The position numbers and the translations under genes were made by a program. 64,000 nt of DNA from Nocardioides soli (GTDB lineage: Bacteria > Actinomycetota > Actinomycetes > Propionibacteriales > Nocardioidaceae): positions 620,001 to 684,000 of the forward strand of contig NZ_JACHWR010000001.1 of assembly GCF_014191495.1 (NCBI RefSeq). The letters are read 5' to 3'. Under the pieces are notes generated by a model. The model was given only the letters and a program-made list of their open reading frames with translations, had not been told where the DNA came from and searched no databases. Below are positions 1 through 10,205 of the stretch, in pieces; position 1 is the stretch's first letter, and every line of letters starts with the position of its first letter.

Positions 1-30
1 ACGGCTCGGTGCGCCCCGTGTCGACCGTGA

Positions 31-210
31 TCAGGTTGAGCGGTCCACGACGCCGACGCCGCCGAGGCTGCGTGGCCGCGTCATCGAGGTGGCCGCGTCA
101 TCGAGGACGAGCCTGAGCTCGGCCTCGAGCGAACGACCGTGGGAGCTTGCTCGAGCCTTCAGCCGAGCGACCGTCTCCTCGGAGACGTTGCGGATGTGAA
201 GGGCGGGCAC
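31..210 (-). CDS. FitA/VapB-type ribbon-helix-helix antitoxin, probably frameshifted
   Basis: A 59-residue reading frame from GTG at 210 to TGA at 31-33. The N-terminus (LHIRNVSEETVARLKARA, then HGRSLEAELRLVLDDAA) is the classic ribbon-helix-helix pattern of FitA/VapB antitoxins: a beta strand, then two helices with the HGRSLEAE turn. Such proteins bind their own promoter and neutralise a PIN-domain RNase usually encoded just downstream, which here would lie left of the window. The frame is cut short after residue 41 by a 17-bp tandem duplication (73-106). Removing one copy keeps the frame open to the window edge (..GPLNLITVDTGRTEP), close to the usual 75-85 residue length. Family call is firm. 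Whether the protein is functional is doubtful. Confidence 0.6.
   Translation of the reverse strand: MPALHIRNVSEETVARLKARASSHGRSLEAELRLVLDDAATSMTRPRSLGGVGVVDRST
73..106. repeat. 17-bp perfect tandem duplication inside the antitoxin gene
   Basis: The unit TGGCCGCGTCATCGAGG occurs at 73-89 and again at 90-106 with no mismatch. Because 17 is not a multiple of three, the duplication shifts the reading frame of the antitoxin on the minus strand. Confidence 0.9.
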
Positions 211-217
211 GAAGCAA

Positions 218-235
218 TGCTAGCAACAGTGCTAG
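218..235. promoter_or_regulatory. Direct TGCTAG repeats upstream of the antitoxin, possible autoregulatory operator
   Basis: TGCTAG occurs at 218-223 and 230-235, exactly 12 bp apart, directly upstream of the antitoxin GTG at 210. Ribbon-helix-helix antitoxins commonly bind pairs of short repeats in their own promoter. The assignment is inference from position and spacing. Nothing else is visible in 236-395. Confidence 0.35.
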
Positions 236-395
236 TGGCCATCACCGCTGATTCACCAAGGGTCTACGCACCCAGTGCACGCACCTCGCCGCGTTGGCGA
301 CGCTCGGTAGACAACCAGGTATGCCGTCGCGCCGCCGCCTTGCGAGGCACCCACCCTGAACACGGATACCCCCGACGTATCAACGGTGATGACCA

Positions 396-1283
396 CTAGC
401 AGATCACCAGGTTCACCATGTCCACGACGTGCCGGTAGCCGATCGCCTCGTAGACGTGGTTGGAGACCGGGTTGGCCTGGTCGGTGAACAGGCAGCAGCG
501 GATCCCCCGGGCGACGTACTGCGCCGAGACCTCCGCCACCGCGCGGCCGGCGTAGCCCCGGCCGCGCAGCTCGCGAGGCGTGTAGACCGGGCCGATCCGG
601 GTCACGCCGTTCGCGGGCAGGTTGGCGGCGGTCAGGTGCACTGGCGTGCCGTGCTCGTCCTCCCAGAGCCAGACGATGCCGTCGTCGATGCGCACCAGCA
701 TGTCGTCGATCGTGAAGGACTCCGCGGCGTTGCCGTGCGGCTCGGTGCGACCGGCCTGCTCGGCCGCGGCCCGACCGAAGTCCCGGAACCAGGCCAGGCA
801 GAGCTCGGCGTCGTCGCGGGTCGCGGCCCGGAGCCGCCCCGCCGGGGCGTCGGGCAGCGCCAGGTCGCCGAGCTCGAAGAGCCGCAGGTGCTCGTGCACG
901 CTCACCGCTCCCCCGGCCAGGCGCACGGTCTCGTCGGCGACCACCTGGGCGGCCGGTAGCGCGCCGTTGACGCCGCGGACCTCCTCACCGCGCTCGTGCA
1001 GCGCCCGGGCGAGCGCCACGGCGGCGGCGTCGGGCATCGGCAGCACGTAGAGCGGGTAGGGCGCGAACGGCGCCGTACGCATCGCTACGCCGGCCACCGC
1101 CCCGGCCCCGTCACGCGCGATCGCCCACCAGCGGTACGGCGGCTCCGCGGTGTCGCCGCCCTGCGCCAGCCGTGCCGTCACGGTCGCGATCACGGTCGTG
1201 AGCACCGGCTCGGCGGCCAGGTGCGCGTCCGTCTCGGCCAGGAACCTCGCGGGGTCGCCGGTGAGCTCGATGCTGGAGGACAT
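396..1283 (-). CDS. GNAT-family N-acetyltransferase
   Basis: 295 residues from the ATG at 1283. The open frame runs far upstream through valS, but that part is antisense shadow; the ATG at [10 protein letters not shown] fits the end of the promoter gap. The C-terminal half holds the acetyl-CoA binding motif [13 protein letters not shown] (about residues 237-249) followed by the typical [19 protein letters not shown] ending, in which Asn and Tyr close the acyl-CoA pocket. The N-terminal 140 residues form a less conserved GNAT-like lobe. Substrate unknown. It is divergent from valS with a 78-bp shared promoter gap that contains a small inverted repeat (CAACCGG at 1317-1323, CCGGTTG at 1329-1335). 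Confidence 0.85.
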   Translation of the reverse strand: MSSSIELTGDPARFLAETDAHLAAEPVLTTVIATVTARLAQGGDTAEPPYRWWAIARDGAGAVAGVAMRTAPFAPYPLYVLPMPDAAAVALARALHERGEEVRGVNGALPAAQVVADETVRLAGGAVSVHEHLRLFELGDLALPDAPAGRLRAATRDDAELCLAWFRDFGRAAAEQAGRTEPHGNAAESFTIDDMLVRIDDGIVWLWEDEHGTPVHLTAANLPANGVTRIGPVYTPRELRGRGYAGRAVAEVSAQYVARGIRCCLFTDQANPVSNHVYEAIGYRHVVDMVNLVIC

Positions 1284-1361
1284 GACGGAAGTCAGCCAGC
1301 CGGGTGCCCACCCCCACAACCGGTTTCTCCGGTTGCCGTCGCGCGCCCTAGGATTTCGACC

Positions 1362-3974
1362 ATGACCGAGACACAGAGCCAGGCCCCGGAGACGACCAGC
1401 GCAGATCCTCGCGCCGTCGTCGTACCCGACAAGCCTGCGCTCGAGGGTCTCGAGGCCACCTGGAGCGAGCGCTGGAAGGCGCAGGACACCTACGCCTTCG
1501 ACCGCACCCAGCCGCGCGAGAACGTCTACTCGATCGACACGCCGCCGCCGACCGTGAGCGGCAGCCTGCATGTGGGACACGTGTTCTCCTACACCCACAC
1601 CGACCTGGTCGCGCGCTTCCAGCGGATGCGCGGCAAGTCGGTCTTCTACCCGATGGGCTGGGACGACAACGGCCTGCCGACCGAGCGCCGGGTGCAGAAC
1701 TACTTCGGCGTGCGCTGCGACCCCTCGCTCCCCTACGACCCCGACTTCACCCCGCCGGAGAAGCCGGACCCGAAGCGGCAGATCCCGATCAGCCGGCCCA
1801 ACTTCATCGGGTTGTGCGAGCGGCTGGTCATCGAGGACGAGAAGGTCTTCGAGCAGCTGTGGCGCACCCTCGGGCTCTCGGTCGACTGGAAGCAGCACTA
1901 CACGACGATCGGCGCGAAGGCGCAGGCCGCCAGCCAGCGCGCGTTCCTGCGCAACTACGCCCGCGGCGAGGCCTACCTGCAGGAGGCGCCGACGCTCTGG
2001 GACGTCACCTTCCAGACCGCGGTCGCGCAGGCCGAGCTCGAGGCGCGCGAGTACGCCGGCGCGTACCACCGAGTGGCCTTCCACCGGCCGGACGGCTCCG
2101 CCGTCCACATCGAGACCACGCGTCCCGAGCTGATCCCCTCGGTCGTCGCGCTGATCGCGCACCCCGACGACGAGCGCTACCAGTCGCTCTTCGGCACCAC
2201 GGTCACCTCGCCGGTCTTCGGCGTGCCGATCCCGGTGCTGGCCCACCCGGCCGCCGAGATGGACAAGGGCGCCGGCATCGCGATGTGCTGCACGTTCGGC
2301 GACCTCACCGACGTCCAGTGGTGGCGCGAGCTGGCGCTGCCCGTGCGCACACTGATCGGCCGCGACGGCCGGATGTCCCGTGAGACGCCCGAGTGGCTCG
2401 CGCACGAGCCCGCGGCCACGGCGTACGAGCAGCTCAAGGGGAAGACCGCCTTCTCGGCCCGCGAGGCCGTCGTCGGCATGCTCCGCGAGTCGGGCGACCT
2501 CGACGGCGACCCGAAGCCGACCACCCGGATGACGAACTTCTACGAGCGCGGCGACAAGCCGCTGGAGATCGTCGCCACCCGCCAGTGGTACATCCGCAAC
2601 GGCGGCCGCGACGCGGCCCTGCGCAAGGAGCTGGTGGAGGACGGCGGCCGGATCGTCTGGATCCCGGCCCACATGCAGCACCGCTACGACAACTGGGTCG
2701 GCGGCCTGAACGGCGACTGGCTGATCTCGCGCCAGCGCTTCTTCGGCATCCCCTTCCCGGTCTGGTACCCCCTCGACGCCGAGGGCGAGCCCGACCACGA
2801 CCACCCGCTCCTCCCCCGCGAGGAGGACCTGCCGCTCGACCCGTCCACGGTCGCGCCGGCCGGCTACGCCGAGGACCAGCGCGGCAAGCCCGGCGGCTTC
2901 GTCGGCGACCCCGACGTGATGGACACCTGGGCGACCTCGTCGCTGACCCCGCACATCGCGGGCGGCTGGGAGAGCGACCCGGACCTGTTCGACCGGGTCT
3001 TCCCGATGGACCTGTGCACCCAGGGCCACGACATCATCCGCACCTGGCTCTTCGGCCGGGTGGTGCGCGCGCACTTCGAGAACCACCAGGTGCCGTGGTC
3101 GCACGCGATGCTCTCCGGCTGGATCCTCGACCCGGACCGCAAGAAGATGTCGAAGTCCAAGGGCAACGTCGTGGTGCCGACCGAGATCCTCGAGCGCTTC
3201 GGTGCCGACGCCGTCCGCTGGCGCGCCGCCATGGCGCGCCCCGGCCTGGACTCGCCGTTCGACGAGAGCCAGATGAAGGTCGGCCGGCGGCTCGCGATGA
3301 AGGTGCTCAACGCCTCCAAGTTCGTCCTCGGCGGCGTGGGCGCGACCGGCGTGAACCCGTTCGAGGTCTCGGAGCCGGTCGACTGTGCCCTCCTCGGCCG
3401 GCTCGCGAACGTCGTCACCGCCGCGACCGACGCGTTCGAGGCCTACGACTACACGACCGCCCTCGAGACCGCCGAGAAGTTCTTCTGGGAGTTCTGCGAC
3501 GACTACCTCGAGCTGGTCAAGGAGCGCGCGTACGCCGACGACGGCGCCGCCACGGTGTCGGCGAAGGCGACGCTGGCGATCGCCCTCGACGTGCAGCTGC
3601 GGCTGCTCGCGCCGTTCCTGCCCTACGTGACCGAGGAGGTCTGGTCGTGGTGGCAGGAGGGCTCGATCCACCTGGCGTCCTGGCCGACGGTCACCGAGCT
3701 CGGCTCCGCCGCCGCCAGTGATCCGGTGACGTTGGACGCGGTCGCGGCGGCCCTGATCGGCATCCGCGGCGCCAAGTCCACCGCCAAGGTGTCGATGCGG
3801 GCCGAGCTGGCGCGGGTGGTGATCCGGGGGCCGGAGCCGCTGGTCACCGCGGCCGAGCAGGCCGCCGACGACCTGCGCAAGACCGGCCGCGTGGTCGGCG
3901 ACCTGGTCTTCACCGTCGACCCCGACGCCACCGAGATCACCGTCGAGGCGGAGCTGGCCCCGGTCGAGGGCTGA
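1362..3974 (+). CDS. valS: Valine--tRNA ligase
   Basis: 870 residues; class I aminoacyl-tRNA synthetase that charges tRNA-Val in the cytoplasm. Visible motifs: HVGH (residues 70-73, the HIGH signature), a [14 protein letters not shown] substrate-pocket stretch, a CP1 editing domain around residues 230-380, and KMSKSKGN (from about residue 595), the ATP-binding KMSKS loop. The C-terminal anticodon-binding helical domain and a short tail follow. The start is taken at the ATG of [10 protein letters not shown] because the frame upstream is only the antisense of the GNAT gene. Length is as expected for actinobacterial ValRS. No T-box leader is recognisable in the short 5' gap. Confidence 0.97.
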   Translation: MTETQSQAPETTSADPRAVVVPDKPALEGLEATWSERWKAQDTYAFDRTQPRENVYSIDTPPPTVSGSLHVGHVFSYTHTDLVARFQRMRGKSVFYPMGWDDNGLPTERRVQNYFGVRCDPSLPYDPDFTPPEKPDPKRQIPISRPNFIGLCERLVIEDEKVFEQLWRTLGLSVDWKQHYTTIGAKAQAASQRAFLRNYARGEAYLQEAPTLWDVTFQTAVAQAELEAREYAGAYHRVAFHRPDGSAVHIETTRPELIPSVVALIAHPDDERYQSLFGTTVTSPVFGVPIPVLAHPAAEMDKGAGIAMCCTFGDLTDVQWWRELALPVRTLIGRDGRMSRETPEWLAHEPAATAYEQLKGKTAFSAREAVVGMLRESGDLDGDPKPTTRMTNFYERGDKPLEIVATRQWYIRNGGRDAALRKELVEDGGRIVWIPAHMQHRYDNWVGGLNGDWLISRQRFFGIPFPVWYPLDAEGEPDHDHPLLPREEDLPLDPSTVAPAGYAEDQRGKPGGFVGDPDVMDTWATSSLTPHIAGGWESDPDLFDRVFPMDLCTQGHDIIRTWLFGRVVRAHFENHQVPWSHAMLSGWILDPDRKKMSKSKGNVVVPTEILERFGADAVRWRAAMARPGLDSPFDESQMKVGRRLAMKVLNASKFVLGGVGATGVNPFEVSEPVDCALLGRLANVVTAATDAFEAYDYTTALETAEKFFWEFCDDYLELVKERAYADDGAATVSAKATLAIALDVQLRLLAPFLPYVTEEVWSWWQEGSIHLASWPTVTELGSAAASDPVTLDAVAAALIGIRGAKSTAKVSMRAELARVVIRGPEPLVTAAEQAADDLRKTGRVVGDLVFTVDPDATEITVEAELAPVEG

Positions 3975-4033
3975 CCTCGACCGGCCTCGGTCGGCCGGGG
4001 TCGGTCACCCGGGGCCCGGCCACACCGCCTCGG

Positions 4034-4939
4034 TCAGCGCCAGCCGCGGTCGCCGTCGTGACCGCGACCACCGCCGCGGCCCCAGCCCCGGTCGTGGTCG
4101 TCGTTGCGGTCGCCGCGGCCCCAGCCACGGTCGTTGTCGTTCCCGGACCCTGACGGGCCACCGATCACGCCGACGACGCCGCCGACCGCGCCGCTCACCG
4201 AGCCACTCGGGTTGCCGTAGCCCGGGTTGCCCCGGCCCGGATTGCTGGAGTGACCCCAGCCGTGGCCCCGACCACCACCGCGGCCGGAGTTGTCGCGGGT
4301 CGAGGTCGGGATGCTGGTCTCGATGACGCCCTTCACAGCGTTCCGCACGCCCTGGCCCGCGCTCAAGCCCGGACCTCGGGTCGTGCTGCGGTCCTCGCCG
4401 CGACCCCAGCCGTGGCCGCGGTCGTGGTCGTCGTCGTCGTCACGACCCCACCCACGATGGTCGCTCGAGCCCGAGGAGCGGTCCGGCACCACCGGGATGA
4501 CGGGGACCGTCGGCTCCGAGACGGGCGGCGCCGCAGCGAGCGTGGCGCCGTCGGCGTCGTCCTGCTTCGCATCGTCCTGCTTGCCGTTGTCCTGGGCGAG
4601 GTGCTTGTCGTCCTTCTTGCCCGGGCGCTGGTGCGAGCTGCCGGGCCGGGTCGTGGCCTCGTCGCCCGCCGAGCCGGCCGCGTGGCCCTGGTCCGGCGCG
4701 CCCGCACCGCGGTCGGCCGAGGACTCACCGCCCGTGGCGGCCTTCACCGCGGTCGCCGGCACCGGCGCCTCGGTCGGGACCGGCTTCGGGTGCAGCACGG
4801 GCGCGGCCAGCAGGGCCCGGTGGATCGGACCCGCGATGCCGCCGATGGCATCCGTGCGCACGGCGTGCGCCATCACCCCGATGCACGCCAGGACGACGAT
4901 GATCGAGGCCACCAACGGTGCCCGGTGCTCGGACCGCAT
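4034..4939 (-). CDS. Secreted or membrane-anchored low-complexity protein with Gly-Trp-Gly-Arg repeats
   Basis: 301 residues from ATG 4939, preceded by a purine-rich GGGGAAGGGG site. Residues about 10-30 (LVASIIVVLACIGVMAHAV) form one hydrophobic segment, either an uncleaved signal-anchor or a signal peptide. A Pro/Ala/Asp/Lys-rich linker follows, then from about residue 165 a tail of repeated GWGRG/GHGWG blocks interspersed with Asp, His and Arg. No enzyme motif is present. The gene converges on valS with a 59-bp gap. Such tails occur in actinobacterial surface proteins of unknown function, so no role is assigned. The frame extends upstream to 5254, but the first hydrophobic segment after a plausible ribosome site sets the start. 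Confidence 0.65.
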   Translation of the reverse strand: MRSEHRAPLVASIIVVLACIGVMAHAVRTDAIGGIAGPIHRALLAAPVLHPKPVPTEAPVPATAVKAATGGESSADRGAGAPDQGHAAGSAGDEATTRPGSSHQRPGKKDDKHLAQDNGKQDDAKQDDADGATLAAAPPVSEPTVPVIPVVPDRSSGSSDHRGWGRDDDDDHDRGHGWGRGEDRSTTRGPGLSAGQGVRNAVKGVIETSIPTSTRDNSGRGGGRGHGWGHSSNPGRGNPGYGNPSGSVSGAVGGVVGVIGGPSGSGNDNDRGWGRGDRNDDHDRGWGRGGGRGHDGDRGWR

Positions 4940-5132
4940 CTGACCCCTTCCCCGAGATATTCGGACGTTCGGGGATGAGTTTTCCGGCCCGGCCGCACCG
5001 CGGCCAAACCCCCAGGCCGCGAATGGCCGGAAATGGCCCGAGTGGGCTAGTCCCGACAGGCCAGGGGTCGGTGTGCGCGCCGGTCCGGATGGCCCGGGCG
5101 GGCCAGACGGCCCGGTGGGGCGGATCCGGCCA
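4940..5132. other. Intergenic region upstream of the WG-repeat gene
   Basis: No gene is visible. It holds the presumed promoter of the minus-strand WG-repeat gene and GC-rich palindromic fragments such as GGCCGCACCGCGGCC. Together with the repeat element that follows it makes a 355-bp gap to clpX. Confidence 0.5.
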
Positions 5133-5294
5133 GGCCTAGGAGCCTCCTGAACAATCCGCGCGGCTACGCGACGGCCGGTGGAGCGTTGGCTGCGTTCGCC
5201 TCGGTCGAAGTGACCCGCCACGCCTTCCCTCGGCCGCCTTGCCACCGCACGCACCGGCCGCCGCTCGCGCTCGCCCGTCTTGTTCAGCAGACTC

Positions 5295-5301
<7 letters not shown>
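5133..5301. repeat. 169-bp MITE-like element with 22-bp imperfect terminal inverted repeats
   Basis: The left end (5133-5154, GGCCTAGGAG CCTCCTGAACAA) and the reverse complement of the right end (5280-5301) match at 20 of 22 bases. The interior is GC-rich and non-coding. The clpX stop codon (TAG, 5295-5297) lies inside the right terminal repeat, so the element supplies the end of clpX. No transposase is encoded, and no target-site duplication is clear. It could be a non-autonomous mobile element or a large transcription-termination palindrome. Confidence 0.6.
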
Positions 5302-6593
<1,292 letters not shown>

Positions 6594-6734
6594 GGGCGGT
6601 CATCCTCCGGTATCTCGAGCTCGACCTGTCGGGCCCGGTGGGTCGGGTCCTGGGCTGTCGAACCTATCTGTCGAGCTGGTGCTGCGGTTGTGCGATCGAG
6701 GGGCCGAGGGCCTCTCTGACGGTACCGCGTGCCA

Positions 6735-6748
6735 CCCCCGTTCGGGGG
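6735..6748 (-). terminator. Short hairpin between clpP2 and clpX
   Basis: CCCCCG TT CGGGGG forms a compact stem just downstream of the clpP2 stop on the minus strand. There is no U-tract. It may be a weak terminator or an attenuator separating clpP1P2 from clpX. Confidence 0.35.
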
Positions 6749-6781
6749 AGGGACACGGGACGTTCTGGGTCGGCCATGGCC

Positions 6782-7390
6782 TCAGGCGAGTGCGGGGGCA
6801 CCCTTGCGCGACTCGATCACCGCGTCGATCAGGCCGTACTCGACGGCCTGCTCGGCGGTGAGGATCTTGTCGCGCTCGATGTCGCGGCTCACCTGCTCGA
6901 GCGGGCGACCGCTGTGGTCGCTGATCATCTTCTCCAGCAGCTCCCGCATCCGCAGGATCTCGTTGGCCTGGATCTCGATGTCGGAGGTCTGCCCGAAGGT
7001 GCCCTCGGTGTAGGGCTGGTGGATCAGGATCCGGCTGTTGGGCAGCGCCATCCGCTTGCCGCGGGCGCCGGCGCCCAGCAGGATCGCCGCCGCCGAGGCC
7101 GCCTGGCCGATGCACACGGTCTGCACGTCGGACTTGATGAAGTTCATCGTGTCGTAGATGGCCGTCAGCGCCGTGAACGAGCCGCCGGGGCTGTTGATGT
7201 AGATCTGGATGTCCTGGTCGGGGTTCATCGACTCCAGGCACATCAGCTGGGCGATCACCGCGTTGGCGACGTCGTCGGAGATCGGCGTGCCGAGGTAGAT
7301 GATGCGGTCCTCGAACAGCTTGGCGTAGGGGTCGATGCGCCGGAAGCCGTACGACGTGCGCTCTTCCCACTGCGGGATGTAGTAGTTCAT
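6782..7390 (-). CDS. clpP2: ATP-dependent Clp protease proteolytic subunit ClpP2
   Basis: 202 residues starting MNYYIPQWEERTSYG, typical of actinobacterial ClpP2 without a long propeptide. Serine protease triad: Ser99 in GQAASAAA, His124 in ILIHQPY, and Asp about 174 in IERDKIL. In actinobacteria ClpP1 and ClpP2 form a mixed 14-mer that is essential in mycobacteria and works with ClpX or ClpC1. It lies 23 bp downstream of clpP1, so the two are almost certainly co-transcribed. Confidence 0.97.
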   Translation of the reverse strand: MNYYIPQWEERTSYGFRRIDPYAKLFEDRIIYLGTPISDDVANAVIAQLMCLESMNPDQDIQIYINSPGGSFTALTAIYDTMNFIKSDVQTVCIGQAASAAAILLGAGARGKRMALPNSRILIHQPYTEGTFGQTSDIEIQANEILRMRELLEKMISDHSGRPLEQVSRDIERDKILTAEQAVEYGLIDAVIESRKGAPALA

Positions 7391-7413
7391 GGCTCTTTCC
7401 CCGTCTCGTGGGT

Positions 7414-8067
7414 TCAGTTCTTGTGGGCCGGGCGGCCGTCGTCGGCGGCCTCGCGGGCACTCTTGATGACCTGGTCGACCAGGCCGTACTCCTTCGCCTG
7501 CTCCGCGGTGAACCAGCGGTCGCGGTCGGCGTCGGCCTCGACCTGCTCGCGCGGCTGGCCGGTGTGCTCGGCGATCAGGTCGAGCAGGATCTGCTTGATG
7601 TGCAGCGACTGCTGGGCCTGGATCTTGATGTCGGAGGCCGAGCCGCCCATGCCGGACGACGGCTGGTGCATCATGATCCGGGCGTGCGGCAGCGCGTAGC
7701 GCTTGCCCTTGGTGCCGGCGCAGAGCAGGAACTGCCCCATCGAGGCGGCCAGGCCCATGCCGACCGTGGCGACGTCGTTGGGGATGTAGTTCATGGTGTC
7801 GTAGATCGCCATGCCGGCGTCGACCGAGCCACCCGGGCTGTTGATGTGCAGGAAGATGTCGGCCTCGGGGTCCTCGGCGGACAGCAGCAGCAGCTGGGCG
7901 CAGATCGCGTTCGCGTTCTGGTCGCGGACCTCGGAGCCGAGGAAGACGATGCGCTCGCGCAGCAGGCGCTGGTAGATGTGGTCGTCGAGGCCGTTCATCC
8001 CGCCGCCGCCGTTGAGCTGCGGCTGCTGGGTCCCCGAGTGGGGCGCGGAGCTGGAGTACTGGGTCAC
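7414..8067 (-). CDS. clpP1: ATP-dependent Clp protease proteolytic subunit ClpP1
   Basis: 217 residues from GTG 8067 ([10 protein letters not shown]); an alternative ATG at 7998 ([10 protein letters not shown]) would give 194 residues. The catalytic Ser is in GLAASMGQF, His in IMMHQPS, Asp in DADRDRWF. The extra 23 N-terminal residues are Ser/Gln/Gly-rich and look like the processed propeptide of ClpP1. Neither start has a strong Shine-Dalgarno site, although GGCGGCGGCGGG precedes the ATG. It heads the clpP1-clpP2 operon. Three strong hairpins separate it from tig. Confidence 0.93.
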   Translation of the reverse strand: MTQYSSSAPHSGTQQPQLNGGGGMNGLDDHIYQRLLRERIVFLGSEVRDQNANAICAQLLLLSAEDPEADIFLHINSPGGSVDAGMAIYDTMNYIPNDVATVGMGLAASMGQFLLCAGTKGKRYALPHARIMMHQPSSGMGGSASDIKIQAQQSLHIKQILLDLIAEHTGQPREQVEADADRDRWFTAEQAKEYGLVDQVIKSAREAADDGRPAHKN

Positions 8068-8202
8068 GAAAGCGACCCTAGCCGCAAGCGCCGACACATC
8101 CACGGCGTACACCCCCCTGTTCGCCGACAGCAGATTTCGGGCCTGCTGCGGCCGGCATGACCCTGAGCGGTGCGGTCCGTCGGGTGCCGGCGGCACGCGG
8201 AT

Positions 8203-8234
8203 CGCCGTTTCCCCGGCCGCCCGGGGAAACGGCG
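8203..8234 (-). terminator. Strong hairpin between tig and clpP1 (third from tig)
   Basis: CCGTTTCCCCGG (8205-8216) pairs perfectly with CCGGGGAAACGG (8221-8232) around a 4-base loop; two further pairs outside extend the stem to 14 bp. No U-tract, as is common in high-GC actinobacteria. Confidence 0.55.
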
Positions 8235-8272
8235 GCGACACGCCGGGGCAGCCGGGGCGGTCAGGGAAAGCG

Positions 8273-8309
8273 GAGCGCGACACGCCGGGGGATGCGGCGT
8301 GTCGCGCTC
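8273..8309 (-). terminator. Strong hairpin between tig and clpP1 (second from tig)
   Basis: GAGCGCGACACGCC (8273-8286) pairs perfectly with GGCGTGTCGCGCTC (8296-8309) around a 9-base loop, a 14-bp stem. It is the middle of three hairpins in the 358-bp tig-clpP1 gap, which otherwise must hold the clpP1 promoter (8068-8200). Confidence 0.5.
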
Positions 8310-8374
8310 GGACTACCTGACCGACCCCGCTGGACCCCGGGTCGGCCCCGGGCCCGTGCTCTGGGCGAAATGCC

Positions 8375-8407
8375 GTCGACCCGCCCGAACGGCTCGGGCG
8401 GGTCGAC
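8375..8407 (-). terminator. Terminator hairpin directly after tig
   Basis: GTCGACCCGCCCGA (8375-8388) pairs perfectly with TCGGGCGGGTCGAC (8394-8407) around a 5-base loop, 18 bp beyond the tig stop on the minus strand. This is the best candidate for the tig terminator. Confidence 0.65.
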
Positions 8408-8425
8408 GAACGGGATCGGGTGGGA

Positions 8426-9832
8426 TCAGGCCTCGGCCTTCTCCTCCGCGGCCTCGGCGTCCCCAGCCTCGGCGTCCTCGGCCTCGGCGGCGTCCTCCGG
8501 TGCACCGATGGTGCCGTCGGGACGCAGGTTCGCCAGCTCGACCACGTTGCCCGAGGCGTCCTTGACCACGGCCGACTCGACGATCCGGGCCAGCGCCTTG
8601 CCGCGCAGGATCTCCTGCACCAGCTCGGGGATGTGGTTGTGCTCGAACATGTGGTTCGCGAACTCCTGCGGGTCCTGGCCGGACTGCTGGGCCCGGCGGA
8701 CCATGTGCTCGGAGAGCTCCTGCTGCTCGATGCCGAACTCCTCGACCTTGGCGATCTCGTCGAGGAGGAACTGCGCGGTCACGGCGTCGCGGACCCGGCG
8801 CTCGAGGTCGGCCTCGAACTCCTCCTGGGTCTGCTCCTCGTCCTCGAGGTACTTGTCCATCGTGACGCCGCTGTAGGCGAGCTGCTGCTCGAAGCTGCTG
8901 CGCCGGGCGTTGAGCTCGTCGGTGACGACGCTCTCGGGCAGGGGCACGGAGACCTGCTCGAGCAGCGCCTCGAGCACCGCGTCGCGAGCGGCGGCGGCCT
9001 GCTCGAGTCGGCGGCCGCGGCCGAGGCGCTCACGGAGGTCCTCGGTCAGCTCGGCGACGGTGTCGAACTCCGAGGCCAGCTGCGCGAACTCGTCGTCGAC
9101 CTCCGGCAGCTCCTGCTCCTGCACCTGGCTCACCGACACGGCGACCTCGACGCCCTCGCCGACCAGGTCGCCGCCCACGAGCTGGGAGGAGAAGACGGTC
9201 TCGTCGCCGGCGGCCAGGCCGACCAGCGCCTCGTCGAGGCCGTCGAGCATGCCGCCGCGACCGACGCGGTAGGACATGCCGGTGACCTCGGCGCCCTCGA
9301 CGGGCTCGCCGTCCTTGGTGGCCTTGAGGTCCATCACGACGAAGTCGCCGTCGGCGGCCGGGCGCTCGACGTCGATGAGCGTCGCGAAGCGCTCGCGCAG
9401 GGCCTCGAGCTGCTCCTCGACGTCGGCGTCGGTGAGCTCGATGTCGTCGACCTGGGCCTCGACGCCGTCGTACGACGGGAGCGTGATCTCGGGCTTGACG
9501 TCGACCTCGGCGGTGAACTCGAGGGCGTCGTTGTCCTCGAGCCTGGTCACCTCGATCTCCGGCTGGGCGAGCGGCTGGAGGTCGTTGGCCTGGAGCGCCT
9601 CGATGTACTTCTGCGGCACGACCTCGTTGATCGCCTGGTCGAGGACCGCACCGCGGCCGACCTGACGGTCGATGACGGCCGGCGGGACCTTGCCGCGGCG
9701 GAAGCCGGGCACGTTGATCTGCTGGGCGATGGCCTTGTATGCCTTGTCGAGGCTCGGCTTGAGCTCCTCGAAGGGCACCTCGACGGTCAGCTTGGCCCGG
9801 GTCGGGCTCAAGGTCTCGACGGCGCTCTTCAC
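8426..9832 (-). CDS. tig: Trigger factor, ribosome-associated chaperone
   Basis: 468 residues from GTG 9832, chosen because GGAGAA lies 8 bases upstream and the protein begins [21 protein letters not shown] as the family does. The N-terminal ribosome-binding domain has the [16 protein letters not shown] signature loop that docks at the exit tunnel (around residues 43-58). A FKBP-type prolyl isomerase domain (about 150-240) and the helical C-domain follow. The C-terminus is a long acidic Ala/Glu/Asp tail, frequent in actinobacterial homologues. Binds nascent chains. Followed by tRNA genes upstream and clpP1P2 downstream, the usual order. Confidence 0.96.
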   Translation of the reverse strand: MKSAVETLSPTRAKLTVEVPFEELKPSLDKAYKAIAQQINVPGFRRGKVPPAVIDRQVGRGAVLDQAINEVVPQKYIEALQANDLQPLAQPEIEVTRLEDNDALEFTAEVDVKPEITLPSYDGVEAQVDDIELTDADVEEQLEALRERFATLIDVERPAADGDFVVMDLKATKDGEPVEGAEVTGMSYRVGRGGMLDGLDEALVGLAAGDETVFSSQLVGGDLVGEGVEVAVSVSQVQEQELPEVDDEFAQLASEFDTVAELTEDLRERLGRGRRLEQAAAARDAVLEALLEQVSVPLPESVVTDELNARRSSFEQQLAYSGVTMDKYLEDEEQTQEEFEADLERRVRDAVTAQFLLDEIAKVEEFGIEQQELSEHMVRRAQQSGQDPQEFANHMFEHNHIPELVQEILRGKALARIVESAVVKDASGNVVELANLRPDGTIGAPEDAAEAEDAEAGDAEAAEEKAEA

Positions 9833-9879
9833 AGGCTTTCTCCTATTGGTTGCTCGATGGGTTCTGCGGTGCTGCGAGT

Positions 9880-9951
9880 CGGGGCGACAGGACTCGAACC
9901 TGCGATCTCCTGCTCCCAAAGCAGGCGCGCTAGCCACTACGCTACGCCCCG
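9880..9951 (-). tRNA. tRNA-Pro (anticodon TGG)
   Basis: The reverse complement folds as a cloverleaf: acceptor CGGGGCG/CGCCCCG, D-arm GCGT..GCGC, anticodon stem CCTGC/GCAGG with loop TTTGGGA (anticodon TGG), T-arm GCAGG TTCGAGT CCTGT. CCA is not encoded. It lies just upstream of tig. Confidence 0.95.
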
Positions 9952-10001
9952 CCAGGCGGCGCCCCGGGCGCTACCGCGGCAGCGTCCGGACCCCTCCTGG
10001 A

Positions 10002-10071
10002 GCGGATGACGGGAATCGAACCCGCGTAGCCAGTTTGGAAGACTGGGGCTCTACCATTGAGCTACATCCGC
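10002..10071 (-). tRNA. tRNA-Gly (anticodon TCC)
   Basis: The reverse complement folds as a cloverleaf: acceptor GCGGATG/CATCCGC, D-arm GCTC..GAGC, anticodon stem CCAGT/ACTGG with loop CTTCCAA (anticodon TCC), T-arm GCGGG TTCGATT CCCGT. CCA is not encoded. Confidence 0.95.
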
Positions 10072-10205
10072 GCGACACCTCCCCGACCCGTCGACCAGGG
10101 CGCGAATGTGCGGTGCAATCGTGCCATACCGAGCCCACCTGGCCCCAACCGGGACGGCGCCGTGGACGCTCCCCTGGTACGGCGCTGGTACGACGTGGGG
10201 CCGCG

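Noticed and set aside
1284..1361. Possible T-box or other riboswitch before valS
   Set aside because: The gap is only 78 bp and divergent; no specifier loop or T-box sequence is visible, only a 7-bp inverted repeat.
1284..3671. Upstream extension of the minus-strand GNAT frame across valS
   Set aside because: It is the antisense of valS. The GNAT domain and a sensible start lie at 1283.
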